Below, in pieces: positions 1 through 6,726 of a stretch of 64,000 nucleotides of DNA. The translations under genes and the position numbers were made by a program. The notes under the pieces are model-generated. The model was not told where the DNA came from and ran no database searches. It saw nothing but the letters and a program-made list of their open reading frames with translations. The stretch's first letter is position 1. Each line of letters starts with the position of its first letter. This DNA is from Gillisia sp. UBA3175 (GTDB lineage: Bacteria > Bacteroidota > Bacteroidia > Flavobacteriales > Flavobacteriaceae). The stretch covers positions 1,093,229 through 1,157,228 of the forward strand of contig DEXV01000003.1 of the NCBI GenBank assembly GCA_002364325.1, written 5' to 3'.

Positions 1-2
1 AC

Positions 3-1082
3 CAACGTTTAATTTACTGGGAATTGGAATTAGAGAACATAGAAGATAGCGGAATGTTCGAGATTTTGGAATCACAAAAACTAGAGGCTAATAATCAGTT
101 CTGTAAATTCATAGATAAACATTATCCGGAATGGTTCGAAGAGAATGCAGATGCTCCAGTAATGTCCCATACCTTATTTAAGGAGAAGATTGTTCCAGAA
201 ATAAGCAAAAGTCAACCAACTTTATTAGTTGTGGTAGATAATATGCGATACGACCAATGGAAGTCTTTTGAAACTACAGTGAACAATTATTATAAAAAAG
301 AACAGGAAGTGCCTTTCTACAGTATTCTTCCTACTGCCACGCAGTATGCAAGAAATGCTATTTTTAGTGGTTTAATGCCAAGTGAGATGGAAAAGTTATT
401 TCCAAAGTATTGGTTAAACGATACGGAAGATGGTGGAAAGAATATGTTTGAAGCAGAATTCTTAGAATCTCAATTAAAGCGTTTAGGGCTAAATATTAAA
501 TATGAATATCATAAAATATCCAGCTTAAAAGCCGGCAAAAAGTTGGTAGAGAACTTCAAGTCCCAAAAAGAAAATGACTTAACTGTAGTGGTTTATAATT
601 TTGTAGATATGCTTTCGCATTCCAAAACAGAAATGGAAGTAATAAAGGAACTTGCATCAAACGATAAGTCTTATAGATCGTTAACCCAAAGCTGGTTCAA
701 GAATTCTCCATTATTAGAAATAATTCAACAAGCACAACAATTAGGTTTCAAATTGATCTTAACTACAGATCACGGAACCATTAATGTAAAAACCCCTTCT
801 AAAGTTATTGGAGATAAGAACACCAGTTTAAACTTGAGATACAAGACTGGAAAAAGTCTTACTTATGATAATAAGGAGGTATTAGCAGCAAAGGATCCTA
901 AAAAGATCCATCTTCCTACTATTAATATGAGTAGCTCTTTCATTTTTGCCAAAGGAGACTCCTTTTTTGCTTATCCAAATAATTACAATTATTATGTGAA
1001 TTATTTTAGAAATACCTACCAACATGGAGGGGTTTCTATGCAGGAAATGATCATCCCATTTGTGGTCTTATTGCCTAGGTAA
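3..1082 (+). CDS. porX: PorX, C-terminal part (T9SS response regulator with PglZ domain), 5' truncated by window
   Basis: The frame is open from the first codon visible, so the start and the expected N-terminal receiver domain lie upstream of the window; an in-frame TTG at 24 is not a credible start. The visible 359 residues form a PglZ, alkaline-phosphatase-like domain: VVVDNMRYDQW about 77 residues in, LPTATQYARNAIFSG about 30 residues later with the candidate nucleophile Thr, FVDMLSH near 200 and TTDHG near 255. In Bacteroidota PorX is a response regulator with phosphodiesterase activity that controls type IX secretion, working with the PorY sensor kinase. tsaE follows after 43 nt in the same direction. 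Identification rests on the domain plus the familiar flavobacterial porX-tsaE-ald order; the missing receiver domain cannot be checked here. Confidence 0.88.
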   Translation, partial: QRLIYWELELENIEDSGMFEILESQKLEANNQFCKFIDKHYPEWFEENADAPVMSHTLFKEKIVPEISKSQPTLLVVVDNMRYDQWKSFETTVNNYYKKEQEVPFYSILPTATQYARNAIFSGLMPSEMEKLFPKYWLNDTEDGGKNMFEAEFLESQLKRLGLNIKYEYHKISSLKAGKKLVENFKSQKENDLTVVVYNFVDMLSHSKTEMEVIKELASNDKSYRSLTQSWFKNSPLLEIIQQAQQLGFKLILTTDHGTINVKTPSKVIGDKNTSLNLRYKTGKSLTYDNKEVLAAKDPKKIHLPTINMSSSFIFAKGDSFFAYPNNYNYYVNYFRNTYQHGGVSMQEMIIPFVVLLPR

Positions 1083-1125
1083 GAATAAATTACATATCTT
1101 TACAGAGCCTAAAATCTAATTTTGA

Positions 1126-1530
1126 ATGACGTTAACCTACGAGCTATCAGAAATTGATACAATAGCTGTGCAATTACTTTCCGAAGTAAATAGTAAAACG
1201 CTATTATTTTATGGGGATATGGGAGCTGGTAAGACCACTCTCATTAAAGCGCTTGTAAAAGCTCTTGGTGCGCCAGACTTGGCGTCGAGCCCTACTTTCT
1301 CACTTGTTAATGAATATCAAACAGATCAAGGTAAGATCTTTCATTTCGACTTTTACAGAATAGAAGATGAAATGGAAGCTTTAGACATGGGGATCGAAGA
1401 TTATTTAAATCTCGATGCATGGAAATTTATTGAATGGCCTCAAAAAATAGAAAGACTATTGGATGAAGATGTTCAAAAATTGGAGATTTCGATTAAAAAT
1501 GAAGGAGCAAGAATGTTAAAGTTTTGTTAA
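1126..1530 (+). CDS. tsaE: TsaE, tRNA threonylcarbamoyladenosine synthesis ATPase
   Basis: Small P-loop ATPase of the TsaBCDE system that makes N6-threonylcarbamoyladenosine at position 37 of ANN-decoding tRNAs in the cytoplasm. At 134 residues it has normal family length. Motifs seen: Walker A GDMGAGKTT at residues 30-38, SSPTFSLVNEY near 54-64, HFDFYR at 73-78 and EWP at 103-105, all TsaE/YjeE signatures. The ATG at 1126 is preceded by TATCTTTA, one base off the Bacteroidota -7 consensus, about 25 nt upstream, so the gene may have its own promoter although it lies close behind porX. No anomaly seen. Confidence 0.95.
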   Translation: MTLTYELSEIDTIAVQLLSEVNSKTLLFYGDMGAGKTTLIKALVKALGAPDLASSPTFSLVNEYQTDQGKIFHFDFYRIEDEMEALDMGIEDYLNLDAWKFIEWPQKIERLLDEDVQKLEISIKNEGARMLKFC

Positions 1531-1670
1531 TTATTTCAATAAGGCTTCAATTTTCTGCGCGTGAGCAATTGTAAGAAAAAGAATACAAAATGAACCCATA
1601 TGAAAGGTGGGATTTTAATAAATTCGTAATTCAGCGAAAGATGATGAATTTTAGCTTATTTTTGACAAGT

Positions 1671-1699
1671 AAAATTGCCAGAAATACAGGCTATATTTG
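1671..1699 (+). promoter_or_regulatory. Bacteroidota-type promoter, TTTG-N17-TATATTTG
   Basis: TTTG at 1671-1674 and TATATTTG at 1692-1699 are separated by 17 bases, matching the -33/-7 consensus of Bacteroidota housekeeping promoters (TTTG, then TAnnTTTG). Transcription would begin near 1706 and run into the short secreted-peptide gene at 1810. This is the best two-element match I found in the window. Confidence 0.55.
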
Positions 1700-1809
1700 C
1701 CTTGAAAAAAGGTGCAAAGGTACGATTAAGGTATTAAATATTAGTGTATTATAATTATTTAGGTTTGTTTCAGAAATCAATACGAAACATCACATAAAAA
1801 CCTATAATT

Positions 1810-1956
1810 ATGAAAATCAAAGCTATCTTATTCGCCGCAGCCATTTTTGGTGCAACATTTTTTGTAACTTCAACTACAGAAAACGATAATAACAATGACC
1901 CAATACAAAAACAAGCGGTTGATAGATCAACCATCCGCGTTCCTACTAACGGGTAG
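1810..1956 (+). CDS. Short secreted peptide, 48 residues, unknown function
   Basis: An ATG at 1810 opens 48 codons ending in TAG at 1954-1956. The product starts MKIKAILFAAAIFGATFF, a classic signal peptide with a lysine-rich start and a 14-residue hydrophobic core, followed by an acidic/Asn patch (ENDNNNDP) and a tail DRSTIRVPTNG. The predicted mature peptide would be only about 25 residues. A good promoter lies about 100 nt upstream. The last 62 nt overlap the next gene (start 1895) in another frame, a layout that suggests translational coupling. I believe similar tiny proteins with a VPTN-type C-terminus occur in other flavobacteria, but I cannot verify it here. Function unknown. Confidence 0.6.
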   Translation: MKIKAILFAAAIFGATFFVTSTTENDNNNDPIQKQAVDRSTIRVPTNG

Positions 1957-2494
1957 TATAATTGCATTTTTAATTGCATTTTCACCTTATTTATTTTATT
2001 TATATGAAATTTTCCCAAGCGGTCCTGTTTGGGAAAATTCTTTTTTTACCTACGAAAGCAAATATTACGAGAATGTTTTGACTGCTGCGTGGACATATTT
2101 AGGGAAATTAACTCCCTTACTTTTGCTCTTAATATGGTTTTTCACCTGTAAACATTGGTGGTATCATGTTATCCTTATTCCAATATCCATGTATATTTAT
2201 CAATTAATTAGTACAGTATATGATGATGTTTATTTGGCTAAAGATCCAATGGATACCGATGGTTTGATTTACTTGGCACCCTTCTTTTTAGGAATATTGG
2301 TAATTGTTTATTTGGTACGAATTCAAATATTCGATCGAATCTATGGAATAGATCTTTCTGAGCTTAATGAAACAGATGTCACTCTTTTCTCAAAGAGTAT
2401 GTCTACCAAAGAGCAAAGCGAGATAGATGATATTAGACACAAAGGCTTTAATTTCCGACCTGAGCCTACCGAAGATTATTACCAAAAACTTTAA
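1895..2494 (+). CDS. Conserved integral membrane protein, unknown function
   Basis: The 199-residue product has about four hydrophobic segments: roughly 16-38, 68-85, 90-107 and 125-143, with a charged C-terminal tail from 150 on. The sequence SPYLFYLYEIFPSGPVWENS between the first two is an extracytoplasmic-looking loop. I recognise no enzymatic motif. The start at 1895 lies inside the preceding small secreted-peptide gene; the next in-frame ATG is far into the protein, so the overlap appears genuine. ald follows after 64 nt. Likely a flavobacterial family without an assigned role. Confidence 0.8.
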   Translation: MTQYKNKRLIDQPSAFLLTGSIIAFLIAFSPYLFYLYEIFPSGPVWENSFFTYESKYYENVLTAAWTYLGKLTPLLLLLIWFFTCKHWWYHVILIPISMYIYQLISTVYDDVYLAKDPMDTDGLIYLAPFFLGILVIVYLVRIQIFDRIYGIDLSELNETDVTLFSKSMSTKEQSEIDDIRHKGFNFRPEPTEDYYQKL

Positions 2495-2558
2495 ATCTGT
2501 TTTCAGCTTTTATTTGCTTAAAAATGTTGTAATTTGAATACTTTGTACAACTCTAGGC

Positions 2559-3758
2559 ATGATAGAAAAAACAACTCCATTTACCAAAGAACAATTACTT
2601 CCTCAGGAAGAAACTCTCGAGATCTACAAGAATAAAGGAGAGCTATTTATTGGTATTCCCAAAGAAACTTCATTTCAAGAAAAACGTGTTTGTTTAACTC
2701 CAGATGCAGTAGCTGCGATAACTGCCCACGGGCATCGTGTTATTATAGAATCTGGCGCTGGAAAATGGGCAAGATTTAATGATAAAGATTATTCTGATGC
2801 TGGAGCAGAAGTTACTAAAGACACAAAAAAAGTATTTTCCTGCCCAACAATCCTTAAAGTGGAACCACCTTCTTTAGATGAGCTGGAAATTATAAATCCA
2901 CAGACCACTATTATCTCTGCATTGCAAATAAAAACGCAATGCAAAGAGTATTTTCAAAAATTAGCTACCAAACGAATCACCGCTTTAGGTTTCGAATTTA
3001 TTCGAGATGACGATGGCACATACCCTGCTGTACGTGCTCTTAGTGAAATTGCAGGAACAGCTTCAGTATTAATTGCTTCAGAAATAATGAGCAATGCTAC
3101 AGAAGGCAATGGATTGATGTTTGGAAACATTAGTGGTGTTCCTCCAGTAGAAGTGGTGATTTTAGGCGCTGGAACTGTTGGCGAGTTTGCAGCGAGATCT
3201 GCAGTTGGATTAGGGGCAAATGTCAAGGTTTTTGATAGTAGTCTTACTCGCCTTCGAAATATTCAGACCAATGTTGGTCGTACCTTATATACTTCCACCA
3301 TTCAGCCTAAAAATTTATTGAAGGCATTAAAACGCTGTGATGTGGTTATTGGTGCAATTAGAGGAAAAAACAGATCTCCAATTCTTATTTCCGAAGAAAT
3401 GGTAGAATGCATGAAAAATGGCGCTATCATAATTGATGTTAGCATTGATATGGGTGGTTGTGTAGAAACTAGTGAAATTACTACGCACGATAATCCTATC
3501 TTTAGAAAACATGGCGTAATTCATTATTGCGTCCCTAATATTCCTTCCAGATATGCAAGAACTGCTTCTGTTTCAATAAGTAACATTTTTACTCCTTATT
3601 TATTACACATCGCAGAACATGGAGGATTAGAAAATACTCTGAGATATGACAAGGGTTTAAGAAATGGTTTGTACTTTTACCACGGAATTTTAACTAACAA
3701 ATCTATTGCAGATTGGTTCGATCTTTCTTACCGGGATATCAATTTACTTATATTTTAA
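2559..3758 (+). CDS. ald: Alanine dehydrogenase
   Basis: NAD-dependent interconversion of L-alanine and pyruvate plus ammonia, cytoplasmic. AlaDh/PNT N-terminal domain about residues 30-165: GIPKETSFQEKRV near 32-44 and LKVEPP at 99-104, whose Lys corresponds to the family's pyruvate-binding Lys. The NAD domain carries GAGTVG at 203-208 and an acidic residue ending the second strand (VFD, Asp226). The 399-residue length exceeds the roughly 370 of Bacillus enzymes because of an extra N-terminal segment of about 25 residues, usual in Bacteroidota. The start is the first ATG after a stop-rich spacer. A DUF4258 gene follows by 3 nt. Confidence 0.93.
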   Translation: MIEKTTPFTKEQLLPQEETLEIYKNKGELFIGIPKETSFQEKRVCLTPDAVAAITAHGHRVIIESGAGKWARFNDKDYSDAGAEVTKDTKKVFSCPTILKVEPPSLDELEIINPQTTIISALQIKTQCKEYFQKLATKRITALGFEFIRDDDGTYPAVRALSEIAGTASVLIASEIMSNATEGNGLMFGNISGVPPVEVVILGAGTVGEFAARSAVGLGANVKVFDSSLTRLRNIQTNVGRTLYTSTIQPKNLLKALKRCDVVIGAIRGKNRSPILISEEMVECMKNGAIIIDVSIDMGGCVETSEITTHDNPIFRKHGVIHYCVPNIPSRYARTASVSISNIFTPYLLHIAEHGGLENTLRYDKGLRNGLYFYHGILTNKSIADWFDLSYRDINLLIF

Positions 3759-3761
3759 TAC

Positions 3762-4136
3762 ATGAATTTTCTTCAAAGATTAGGATTTTTCTCCATAGGC
3801 TTAATTATGGGAATTGGAATACTTATGTTTTTTTTAGGAGGTAAGAAAGCCTCTTGTGATTATTCTCCTAATGCCAGAACTTTAAAAAATATAAGAATAA
3901 AAGAGCGATTATTTTCTGAAGAAGCCCTTGCTTATTTCTCATCTAACAACTTAGACACTTCTGTAGTTTCAATTGTTCTTAAAAACGGAAACGTAGATTT
4001 TGGTAAAAGTGATACCAAAAGAAAGCCTTGCAAGATATATTTTATAACTGAAGAATTAGAATCGGGAGAAATAGAAATAGAATTTGAGAACTGTCGAGAT
4101 AAGGCAATTATTAGATCAGTGAAAAAGGTTCAATAA
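3762..4136 (+). CDS. DUF4258 family membrane-anchored protein
   Basis: Protein of 124 residues with one N-terminal membrane segment (about 6-27, FFSIGLIMGIGILMFFLGG) and an extracytoplasmic domain that carries YSPNARTLKNIRIKERLFS and a KSDTKRKPCKIYF stretch with two conserved-looking cysteines (about 33 and 91) plus a third near 110. This matches the flavobacterial DUF4258 proteins found next to ald as I know them. It starts 3 nt after ald, so the two are surely co-transcribed. Role unknown. Confidence 0.8.
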   Translation: MNFLQRLGFFSIGLIMGIGILMFFLGGKKASCDYSPNARTLKNIRIKERLFSEEALAYFSSNNLDTSVVSIVLKNGNVDFGKSDTKRKPCKIYFITEELESGEIEIEFENCRDKAIIRSVKKVQ

Positions 4137-4513
4137 TTCATACTTTATATTAAAGAGATTCTTCCTGTCGTAAGAATGACAAGTATAATTGTCAAGGAAT
4201 GTCAACCTATTTTAAACTAAACTTCGACAAACTTGGACAAGCTCAGTTTGACAAATTATGATAAATGTCATTCTATAACAATATCTACCAGGGCTTACAA
4301 ATATCTCAATTATTTGATTCTCCTTAATAAGAAACCCGATGCCATAAAGAGATAACTATTTTTTGGTCAAGCTGAACTTGTTTCAGCTTCTATACTCATA
4401 AAAGCATTTGTATTTAGATCCTGAAATAAATTAAATTCAGGATGACAAAAATGAAATGTCACCCTGAGCTTGTCGAAGGGTCTTGTAATGTAAACCTAAT
4501 TCTATTCCCAAGC
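4137..4513. repeat. Gene-free spacer holding several degenerate REP-like repeat copies
   Basis: No credible gene lies here. Visible pieces: AGAGATTCTTCCTGTCGTAA with AGAATGAC (about 4154-4180); CTTCGACAAACTTGGACAAGC plus CTCAGTTTGAC (about 4222-4252), a minus-oriented copy with an internal duplication; a decayed copy TCAAGCTGAACTTG (about 4367-4380); a perfect 8-bp inverted repeat ATCCTGAA/TTCAGGAT (4418-4425 and 4436-4443); and a well-preserved copy GTCACCCTGAGCTTGTCGA at 4458-4476. The same word families recur at 33446-33945. The well-preserved copy sits about 35 bases beyond the bcp stop codon, in its 3' flank. Confidence 0.75.
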
Positions 4514-4963
4514 TTACAATATTTGTGCTGCATGATCTTTAGTTTTCACCTTTTCAATAATATCTTCTATCATTCCGTTCTCATCTATAATAAAGGTAGT
4601 TCTATTAATACCATCATATTCTTTCCCCATAAATTTCTTTGGTCCCCAAACCCCATAAGCATTAATTACTTCTTTATCTTCATCTGCCAATAAAGGAAAA
4701 GGTAATTCATATTTATCTTTAAAATTCAATTGTTTTTTTTCACTATCGGCACTAGCTCCAAGTATCTGATATCCTTTAGCTTTAAAATGTTCCCAATTAT
4801 CCCTCAAATTGCAAGCTTCGGCTGTACAACCAGGAGTACTTGCTTTTGGATAAAAGAACAACACTACTTTTTTTCCTTTATAATCTAAAAGTTTAATATT
4901 ATTTCCGTCTTGATCTTTTACTGAAAACTGAGGAGCCTTGTCCCCTATTTTTAATTTACTCAT
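4514..4963 (-). CDS. bcp: Thioredoxin-dependent thiol peroxidase (Bcp/PrxQ type)
   Basis: Cytoplasmic peroxiredoxin that reduces hydrogen peroxide and organic hydroperoxides using thioredoxin. Counting from the ATG at 4963 it has 149 residues, normal for the family. YPKASTPGCTAEACNLRD holds the peroxidatic Cys46 and resolving Cys51 (PGCTxEAC), the arrangement typical of atypical two-Cys Bcp enzymes, and NRTTFIID supplies the conserved Arg. An upstream in-frame start (4993) would add ten residues and run nearly to the nth start codon; MSKLKIGDKAP fits the family N-terminus. The gene is divergent from nth with 31 nt between start codons; a palindromic TAAATTTA (4981-4988) in that gap could serve as a -7-like element both ways. 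Confidence 0.92.
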   Translation of the reverse strand: MSKLKIGDKAPQFSVKDQDGNNIKLLDYKGKKVVLFFYPKASTPGCTAEACNLRDNWEHFKAKGYQILGASADSEKKQLNFKDKYELPFPLLADEDKEVINAYGVWGPKKFMGKEYDGINRTTFIIDENGMIEDIIEKVKTKDHAAQIL

Positions 4964-4994
4964 AATTGTTATTTTAGCTATAAATTTAAACATT

Positions 4995-5645
4995 ATGAAT
5001 AAAAAAGAAAGGGTTCAGTTCGTTATAGATACGTTAAATGAATTATATATCGAAGTGCCAATCCCTTTAAACCATAAAGATCCATACACTTTGCTTATTG
5101 CCGTTTTAATGTCTGCCCAAAGTACAGATGCAAAAGTGAATCAGATCACTCCACTCCTATTTAAAAAGGCAGATAATCCAAAGGATATGATCAAACTAAG
5201 TGTGGAAGAAATTCGGGAGATCATAAAACCAGTTGGATTATCTCCAATGAAGTCTAAAGGCATTCATGGGCTTTCCCATATCTTGTTAGATAAACACAAT
5301 GGGGAAGTTCCAGTAAGTTTCGAGGCATTGGAAGCTCTACCTGCGGTTGGGCATAAAACTGCTAGTGTAGTAATGTCTCAAGCTTTTGGAATTCCATCTT
5401 TTCCGGTAGACACTCATATCCATAGATTAATGTATAGATGGAATTTAAGCAACGGTAAAAATGTTGTTCAAACAGAAAAAGATGCAAAAAGATTATTCCC
5501 AGAGGCCATTTGGAATAAGCTACATCTACAAATAATATATTATGGAAGAGAGTATTCTCCTGCAAGAGCTTGGGATTTGGAAAAAGACATTATCACAAAA
5601 ACCATTGGTAGAAAAAGTGTAATCGATAGCTATTCTAAAAAGTAA
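4995..5645 (+). CDS. nth: Endonuclease III-like DNA glycosylase/AP lyase lacking the iron-sulfur cluster cysteines
   Basis: Base-excision repair glycosylase of the HhH-GPD superfamily (oxidised pyrimidines). The ATG at 4995 gives 216 residues; the longer in-frame start at 4938 reads back through the bcp start and is rejected. The helix-hairpin-helix is LPAVGHKTA (115-123) with catalytic Lys121, and VDTH supplies Asp139. The usual C-terminal C-X6-C-X2-C-X5-C [4Fe-4S] site is absent: the equivalent region reads YYGREYSPARAWDLEKD and the whole protein has no cysteine. The glycosylase and lyase residues are intact, so I expect an active cluster-free enzyme. Divergent from bcp, with which it shares a 31-nt spacer. 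Confidence 0.9.
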   Translation: MNKKERVQFVIDTLNELYIEVPIPLNHKDPYTLLIAVLMSAQSTDAKVNQITPLLFKKADNPKDMIKLSVEEIREIIKPVGLSPMKSKGIHGLSHILLDKHNGEVPVSFEALEALPAVGHKTASVVMSQAFGIPSFPVDTHIHRLMYRWNLSNGKNVVQTEKDAKRLFPEAIWNKLHLQIIYYGREYSPARAWDLEKDIITKTIGRKSVIDSYSKK

Positions 5646-5669
5646 GTTCTTAGTAATTCACATAAAAAA

Positions 5670-5688
5670 AGCCTGCTAGATGCAGGCT
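5670..5688. terminator. Hairpin terminator between nth and the convergent 49-codon gene
   Basis: AGCCTGC/GCAGGCT forms a 7-bp perfect stem with a five-base loop. It is flanked on the left by seven A, which gives a U-run on the minus strand after the short gene at 5695-5844, so it best serves the sigma-factor transcript; it lies about 25 bases past the nth stop and may work both ways. Confidence 0.7.
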
Positions 5689-5694
5689 ATATAA

Positions 5695-5844
5695 TTAGTT
5701 TAAAATCATTTGAAAATCCAACTGCTTGTATTTAGTAATACGCAGGGCTTTTGAATAATTCAAAAGAAACTGTATGGTATCTTTTGTAGGGTTTAAATTT
5801 TTCAATTGGTCTTCTTTCGAAGGTTTAGTGTAAAGGTGCTCCAT
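5695..5844 (-). CDS. Conserved-looking 49-residue protein downstream of an ECF sigma factor
   Basis: An ATG at 5844 opens 49 codons closed by TAA at 5695-5697. The product begins MEHLYTKPSKEDQLKNLNPT and continues with KDTIQFLLNYSKALRITK, a soluble, amphipathic and slightly basic peptide with no signal or membrane segment. Codon use resembles neighbouring genes. It sits 58 nt after the sigma-factor gene on the same strand, with a terminator immediately behind it, so it is probably the last gene of that transcript. I believe short proteins with a DTIQFLLNYSKAL-like core exist in other flavobacteria at this position; this is from memory only. A role such as anti-sigma or accessory factor would be speculation. 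Confidence 0.7.
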   Translation of the reverse strand: MEHLYTKPSKEDQLKNLNPTKDTIQFLLNYSKALRITKYKQLDFQMILN

Positions 5845-5902
5845 TTGGTGTACTTTGTGTTAGTTTAAATGGAGAACGCTATAACTTTAGACATATTGCA
5901 AC

Positions 5903-6487
5903 TTAATTTGTTAAAATTAAGTTATGCTTTTCTATAATTTTTCTTAAATTAATTAAGGCATAACGCATTCTTCCCAAAGCGGTGTTGATACTCACTCCTG
6001 TAGCCTCAGAAATTTCCTTAAAACTCATATCTTTATAGATACGCATAGTTAGAACTTCTAATTGATCTTCAGGCAATTCTTTGATCAACTCCTGGACATC
6101 ACATTCAATCTGATCCTTAATGAGTTGCTTTTCAATATTTAACTCATCATCGCTCAAAACCGAAAAAATATTAAAATCGCCTTTATTCTCGAACATTGGC
6201 ATTCTTTTATTTTTTCTGAAGTGATCTATCACCAAATTATGAGCGATCCTCATAACCCAAGGTAAAAATTTACCTTCTTCATTGTATTTACCTCGTTTCA
6301 GGGTATTAATCACTTTTATAAAAGTATCCTGAAAGACATCTTCAGAAACGTCTTTATCAAAAACCTTCGAATAAATAAAACTGTAAATACGTTGTTGGTG
6401 CCTAGTTATTAAAGTGGATAGCGCTTGTTCATTTCCATGAATGTATTCTTGCACTAACGAAGCATCAGATGCCATATTATAATCCAT
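5903..6487 (-). CDS. RNA polymerase sigma factor, ECF subfamily
   Basis: Protein of 194 residues with region 2 (about 25-95: LITRHQQRIYSFIYSKV, then DVSEDVFQDTFIKV and LPWVMRIAHNLVIDHFRK) and region 4 (about 130-185: ELPEDQLEVLTMRIYKDMSF, then EISEATGVSINTALGRMRYA), the helix-turn-helix that reads the -35 element. No adjacent anti-sigma factor is visible, unlike many ECF loci; instead a 49-codon gene follows. The promoter region shows a 9-bp inverted repeat (6491-6499 and 6545-6553). uvrA is divergent, 239 nt away. Regulon unknown. Confidence 0.9.
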   Translation of the reverse strand: MDYNMASDASLVQEYIHGNEQALSTLITRHQQRIYSFIYSKVFDKDVSEDVFQDTFIKVINTLKRGKYNEEGKFLPWVMRIAHNLVIDHFRKNKRMPMFENKGDFNIFSVLSDDELNIEKQLIKDQIECDVQELIKELPEDQLEVLTMRIYKDMSFKEISEATGVSINTALGRMRYALINLRKIIEKHNLILTN

Positions 6488-6490
6488 AAT

Positions 6491-6553
6491 AGTTACTTTA
6501 TTATCAGGTATATAAGAATACCATCAGGTTAGGTTTTAACTTAAAAAGTAACT
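6491..6553. promoter_or_regulatory. Inverted repeat AGTTACTTT/AAAGTAACT upstream of the sigma-factor gene
   Basis: AGTTACTTT at 6491-6499 and its exact reverse complement AAAGTAACT at 6545-6553 bracket the likely sigma-factor promoter region, with one arm only 4 nt from the start codon. It could be an operator or a stem of the leader RNA. No TAnnTTTG element is seen for this gene, as might be expected if the promoter is read by an alternative sigma factor. Confidence 0.3.
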
Positions 6554-6694
6554 TTATGCAATAGGCAATAGATTTTTATATTGTTCGTTGATGCTCCAAA
6601 TATAGCAACATATTTTTAACATAGACAAACAAAATGCCTCTTTTTTAACAAATCATATAGAATTTGTTCACTTTTATCACTGATTCTTATTGAG

Positions 6695-6702
6695 TACCTT
6701 TG
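6695..6702 (+). promoter_or_regulatory. -7 element TACCTTTG of uvrA
   Basis: Exact match to TAnnTTTG, 24 bases before the uvrA ATG. The predicted transcript start is near 6709, giving a leader of under 20 nt. No TTTG sits at the usual spacing upstream, so the -33 element is weak. Confidence 0.5.
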
Positions 6703-6726
6703 TGTTTTATTTCACACTAAAAGTAC

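Noticed and set aside
1531-1599. 22-codon minus-strand frame with a signal-peptide-like start (MGSFCILFLTIAHAQ) abutting the tsaE stop
   Set aside because: The mature part would be eight residues and there is no promoter evidence or terminator; it could be a gene remnant but not a supportable gene.
1770-2018. Minus-strand 82-codon frame with hydrophobic stretches
   Set aside because: It is antisense to the signal peptide and membrane helix of the two plus-strand genes, which explains the hydrophobicity.
4442-4693. Plus-strand 83-codon frame
   Set aside because: It lies antisense to bcp and includes the palindromic repeat; no protein-like features.
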